From: JALYUA01 sp038229875
GTDB taxonomy: Bacteria; Acidobacteriota; Thermoanaerobaculia; UBA5066; Gp7-AA6
Assembly (NCBI GenBank): GCA_038229875.1
Contig: JBBROA010000148.1
Coordinates: 1 to 8,726 of the forward strand
Direction: 5' to 3'
Length of the DNA stretch: 8,726 nt
Of this stretch, positions 6,120-8,726 are shown piece after piece (position 1 is the first letter of the stretch; each line of letters begins with the position of its first letter). The notes below the pieces were generated by a model. It ran no database searches. It had not been told where the DNA came from and worked only from the letters and a program-made list of their open reading frames with translations. A program made the translations under genes and the position numbers.

Positions 6120-6145
6120 GCCGCAGAACCTCCGCGGCTTTTTTT
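6120..6145 (+). terminator. Intrinsic terminator after the paralogue remnant
   Basis: GCCGC (6120-6124) and GCGGC (6134-6138) form a 5-bp stem with a nine-base loop, followed by seven T (6139-6145). The T-run is on the plus strand, so it ends plus-strand transcription coming from copy B and the remnant. On the minus strand no T-run follows the hairpin, so it is not a good terminator for the beta-helix gene that ends at 6156. Confidence 0.75.
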
Positions 6146-6155
6146 ATCGGCCGTC

Positions 6156-6521
6156 TCATTGAAAATACCCGCTGACGTCGACCACGACGTCGACTGCAAC
6201 GGCGCCGGCTCCGCAGTAGAGGGTCAACCCTCCCCCGGCGCCGAGCGGGATGATCGCGTTGTTCGCCCGGGTCACGTCCGCACGAAAATTGATTGTGCTC
6301 GCGACCGGTTGCAGGAAGCCGTCGGCAAACGCCGTGAGATATCCGCCCGCCGGCGGAGAGACCACAGCAAGGTTGGCGACGACGGCCCGGGCCGCCGCCG
6401 GAATGCCGCACTGCCCCGCTGCCGTGAACGTGCGCCGCGCCCCTCCCTGGAGGGACGGGCCGCCGGACGGCGCGGGCGCGCCGCGCGTATCGAGAAGCCG
6501 GCAGGGCGTCACCGAATAAAA
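6156..6521 (-). other. TPCR/DVSGYF module, copy in the beta-helix protein
   Basis: This 121-residue C-terminal module runs from FYSVTPCRLLDTR to DVVVDVSGYFQ, with cysteines at module positions 7, 38 and 103. It aligns without gaps to the module in the dehydrogenase, with about 57 of 121 identical by hand count. It ends exactly at the stop codon. Confidence 0.75.
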
Positions 6522-7823
6522 CGCCCTCGGAGCCGGGACGACCGTCTCGAACGCCCCGACGTCGAACGCGGCTCCGCCCGGCCGGAGATTCCCCTCGAGA
6601 TCGGTCGGGACTTCGGCGCGGGTCTCGCCGCGGTCGATCGCGGGCGACGCCGCGGCGAGGTGGTAGTCGGCCACGCCCGGATTGCGAAAGAGGGCGGGAA
6701 TCGACGCGGAGAGGGAATGCGGTTCGTGCCCGGAGCCCTGCCAGGCGGGAAGAAGAATGCGGGTCGATCCGTCGTCGGGCGAGACCGCGTCCTGCACGTT
6801 GTCGTCGCTGTCGGTCCTCGCGACGTCGTTCGCGTCTCCGTAGACGATCCCCCCGCGCGCCGGGTTGCGATTGACGAGAATGTTGTTGCGAATGACGTTC
6901 GCGCCGGCGGACTGCTTGACGAGGATCGCCCAGCGGCCGTCCGACGCCATGTCGATGGTGTTGTTCGCGATCAGCATGCCGCTCGGACCCGCCGCCCCGT
7001 CGATCATGAAGTTCGCGATCCCGGACGCGTGATTTCCGTAGAGAAGGTTGTTCCGCACGATCGAGCTCTGCACCCCGTCCAGATTGATCGCCGCCCCTCC
7101 GCCCGTCCCGTTGTTCCAGATCACGTTGTTCTCGAGCAACGCCCCGGTGATGATCCCGTCGCCGCCCTGCGAGGCGTCCGCGTTCAATTGAATCCCGCCG
7201 CCGCGGTTGTCGTGGCTCCGGTTGCCGCGGAGGACGGGCCGGTCGCCGCTGTTGGACACGTAGATGCCGTGCTGGGTCACGCTGCCGTAGCATTCGTTGC
7301 TTTCGAGGAGCAGGTCGTCGCAGAAGTCCGTGAAGATGCCCCACGTCGCGTTGTCTCCGTACACGCCGTTCCTGACCGTGACGTGGTCGGCCTGGTCGAT
7401 GCGCAGGGCGGCCCGGTTCGCGTGGAACGCGCGAAGCCCATCGAGAACGATGTAAGAGGAGAAGAGAACGTGCATCGTGTCGCGGTTGTCGGACCGGTCC
7501 GTGGTCGCCGAGACCACGGCCGCCTGGCCCAGGGCGCGGATGGTGAAAGGCGCCGAGGGCGTTCCCGGCATGCCGTCGAGATCGAAGCCCAGGTAGGCGC
7601 CGTCTAAGACGAGCACCGTGTCGCCCGGCGCGGAGATCGCGATGGCCCTGCGGATCTCGCGCAGCGGAGAGGCGAGCGTCCCCGGATTGGAGTCGCTCCC
7701 CGCCGGTCCGACGTACAGAACGCGGGGCGCCCCCGCCGCGATCACCCCGGGAAGGAGCAGGACCGCCGCGGCCGCAAGCCGCCGGAGACCCCGAAGGGGC
7801 GGTCTCCGGGCGACGAGACTCAC
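6156..7823 (-). CDS. Secreted right-handed parallel beta-helix protein with choice-of-anchor Q and TPCR/DVSGYF modules
   Basis: This 555-aa protein starts at a GTG (7821-7823) sharing GTGA with the stop of the upstream dehydrogenase gene. Residues 1-32 are an Arg-rich signal peptide ending VIAAGA. 'VLYVGPAGSDSNPGTLASPL' begins at 35, the usual opening of DUF1565/polysaccharide-lyase-like beta helices, with 'APGDTVLVLDGAY' at 65-77. Residues about 125-325 contain parallel beta-helix rungs ('LLLESNECYG', 'ALLENNVIWNNG', 'SIVRNNLLYGNHASGI', 'MLIANNTI', 'VIRNNILVN'). Residues about 380-426 ('NPGVADYHLAAASPAIDRG' to 'DVGAFE') match the choice-of-anchor Q region. Residues 435-555 are the TPCR module ending GYFQ. 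It may bind or cleave polysaccharide outside the cell, but no lyase active site could be identified, so it may be structural or adhesive. Confidence 0.88.
   Translation of the reverse strand: MSLVARRPPLRGLRRLAAAAVLLLPGVIAAGAPRVLYVGPAGSDSNPGTLASPLREIRRAIAISAPGDTVLVLDGAYLGFDLDGMPGTPSAPFTIRALGQAAVVSATTDRSDNRDTMHVLFSSYIVLDGLRAFHANRAALRIDQADHVTVRNGVYGDNATWGIFTDFCDDLLLESNECYGSVTQHGIYVSNSGDRPVLRGNRSHDNRGGGIQLNADASQGGDGIITGALLENNVIWNNGTGGGAAINLDGVQSSIVRNNLLYGNHASGIANFMIDGAAGPSGMLIANNTIDMASDGRWAILVKQSAGANVIRNNILVNRNPARGGIVYGDANDVARTDSDDNVQDAVSPDDGSTRILLPAWQGSGHEPHSLSASIPALFRNPGVADYHLAAASPAIDRGETRAEVPTDLEGNLRPGGAAFDVGAFETVVPAPRAFYSVTPCRLLDTRGAPAPSGGPSLQGGARRTFTAAGQCGIPAAARAVVANLAVVSPPAGGYLTAFADGFLQPVASTINFRADVTRANNAIIPLGAGGGLTLYCGAGAVAVDVVVDVSGYFQ
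7782..7809 (-). repeat. Strong hairpin just inside the beta-helix gene
   Basis: CCGGAGACC (7782-7790) and GGTCTCCGG (7801-7809) are exact reverse complements around a 10-base loop that includes CCC-TTCG-GGG on the coding strand. It lies about 15 to 42 bases into the coding sequence, within the signal-peptide codons. It may reduce translation re-initiation or ribosome entry at the GTGA junction. No T-run follows it. Confidence 0.45.
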
Positions 7824-8185
7824 TGGAAGTAGCCATTCACGTCGAGGACCAGGTCGGCCGTGCCGGACGACGCGCCGCAGTGGACGCGCACGGCGCCCGA
7901 CGGGGAAAGCGACAGAAGGACGTCCCCGGCGCGGGTCTGACCGGCCGAGAAATTCACGGAGCTGGTCGGGGGAAGCGCGGTCCCGTCCGGATAGAGCGCG
8001 AAGAAGCCCGCGCTCCCGGCATTCGTCACGGCCACATTCGCGGTGATCGAGCGCGCCGTGGACGGTATTCCGCACTGGCCGGCGACGGGCAAAGCGCGCT
8101 CTCCGCCCGCGGGAAGCGACGGCCCTCCGAGCGGGCCCGGAGCGCTGCGGGTGTCGATCAGCCGGCACGGCGTCACCGTGAAAAA
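7820..8185 (-). other. TPCR/DVNGYF module, copy in the sugar dehydrogenase
   Basis: This 121-residue module runs from FFTVTPCRLIDTR to DLVLDVNGYFQ, the same length as the beta-helix copy and with the same three cysteine positions. It follows the last propeller strand (RIYRIVPPG) with almost no linker and ends at the stop codon. Confidence 0.75.
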
Positions 8186-8726
8186 TTTCGCTCCGGGCGG
8201 AACGATCCGATAGATGCGCCCCGAGTTGATCGCGGCGTAGTAGATGTACCCGTCCGGCCCCGTCCCGAAGCTCACCGGGCCTTCGGCGCTCGAAGCGAAG
8301 TCCTGGAGCGTCCCCACGACCGTGTCGGTGGCGTCGAACTCCAGAAAGCGGATCCAGTTCCCGACGTAGTCGCCGAAGAGGTAGCGGCCCCTCAAGAAAG
8401 ACGGGTAGACGGAACCGGTCACGAACACGCCGCCGATGATGCTTCCTCCGACCGTGCGGCCGTAATCGAAAACCGGCGGGATGCACCCCGTGCACGTTCC
8501 GACGGTCCCCTCGGCGGCCGGCCAGCCGTAATTACCGCCCGCGGTGACGACGTCGATCTCTTCGCGCGTGCTCTGTCCCACGTCGGCTACGTAAAGAGAC
8601 CCGTTCGCCGGCCGGAACGTAAAGCGGAACGGGTTCCGGAATCCCCAGGCCCAGATCCGCGGGTCCTTCGACGAGTCGCCGAGGAAAGGATTGCCGGCGG
8701 CGGCCGTGCCGTCCAGTTCCACGCGA
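7820..8726 (-). CDS. PQQ-dependent sugar (glucose/sorbosone-type) dehydrogenase with C-terminal TPCR module, 5' end outside window
   Basis: The frame is open to the window edge (302 visible residues), so the N-terminal blades lie beyond 8726. The visible part shows 'LDGTAAAGNPF' and 'IWAWGFRNPFRFTF', then 'LYVADVGQSTREEIDVV' and 'GGNYGWPAAEG', the standard C-terminal blade signatures of the GSDH family, a soluble six-bladed beta propeller that oxidises sugars with PQQ. A CTGC pair follows, then 'FLRGRYLFGDYVGNWIRFL' and 'GPDGYIYYAAINSGRIYRI', which close the propeller. The last 121 residues (8185 to 7820) are the TPCR module ending GYFQ. PQQ- and calcium-binding residues cannot all be checked because the N-terminus is missing. 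It is likely exported, as the family usually is. It is co-transcribed with the beta-helix gene through a 4-bp overlap. Confidence 0.87.
   Translation of the reverse strand, partial: RVELDGTAAAGNPFLGDSSKDPRIWAWGFRNPFRFTFRPANGSLYVADVGQSTREEIDVVTAGGNYGWPAAEGTVGTCTGCIPPVFDYGRTVGGSIIGGVFVTGSVYPSFLRGRYLFGDYVGNWIRFLEFDATDTVVGTLQDFASSAEGPVSFGTGPDGYIYYAAINSGRIYRIVPPGAKFFTVTPCRLIDTRSAPGPLGGPSLPAGGERALPVAGQCGIPSTARSITANVAVTNAGSAGFFALYPDGTALPPTSSVNFSAGQTRAGDVLLSLSPSGAVRVHCGASSGTADLVLDVNGYFQ

Overview
The window is visibly GC-rich, densely packed bacterial DNA, with strong G/C preference at third codon positions. The protein families suggest an uncultured Acidobacteriota-like soil or sediment bacterium: secreted proteins with a 'TPCRLxDTR ... 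DVxGYF' module, and a 503-aa exported protein with an 'EGPEAGTYFRG' C-terminal domain. This assignment rests on memory of where such proteins occur. No rRNA, tRNA, IS element or CRISPR array was seen.

Layout. (1) Bases 1-3798 are a cell-surface polysaccharide region. The 3' end of a plus-strand integral membrane protein (1-459) converges on a minus-strand operon transcribed from 3798 to 437: MurJ/MVN-type flippase, class I SAM methyltransferase, GT-B glycosyltransferase. These genes are joined by overlapping stop/start codons. Their likely joint job is assembly, decoration and membrane transfer of a lipid-linked glycan. (2) Bases 3799-4132 are a divergent intergenic region with several inverted repeats and a structured leader. 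(3) Bases 4133-5644 (plus) encode a 503-aa exported protein with a good ribosome binding site and a textbook terminator. (4) Bases 5645-6155 hold a second copy of the structured leader, followed directly by what looks like the frameshifted C-terminal end of a paralogue of the 503-aa protein, then a second plus-strand terminator. (5) Bases 6156-8726 (minus) hold a two-gene unit with a 4-bp GTGA overlap: a PQQ-type sugar dehydrogenase (5' end outside the window), then a secreted parallel beta-helix protein. Both end in the same 121-residue C-terminal module, which aligns without gaps.

The most interesting signal is the pair of leader elements (about 3982-4094 and 5806-5919). They share a 21-nt core with one mismatch. 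Around that core are two hairpins in matching positions whose stems differ in sequence but still pair, and a conserved GCGG/CCGC closing helix. This is what a conserved cis-regulatory RNA looks like, and I do not recognise it as a known class. The second notable signal is the same exported-protein module in three proteins, N-terminal in one and C-terminal in two.
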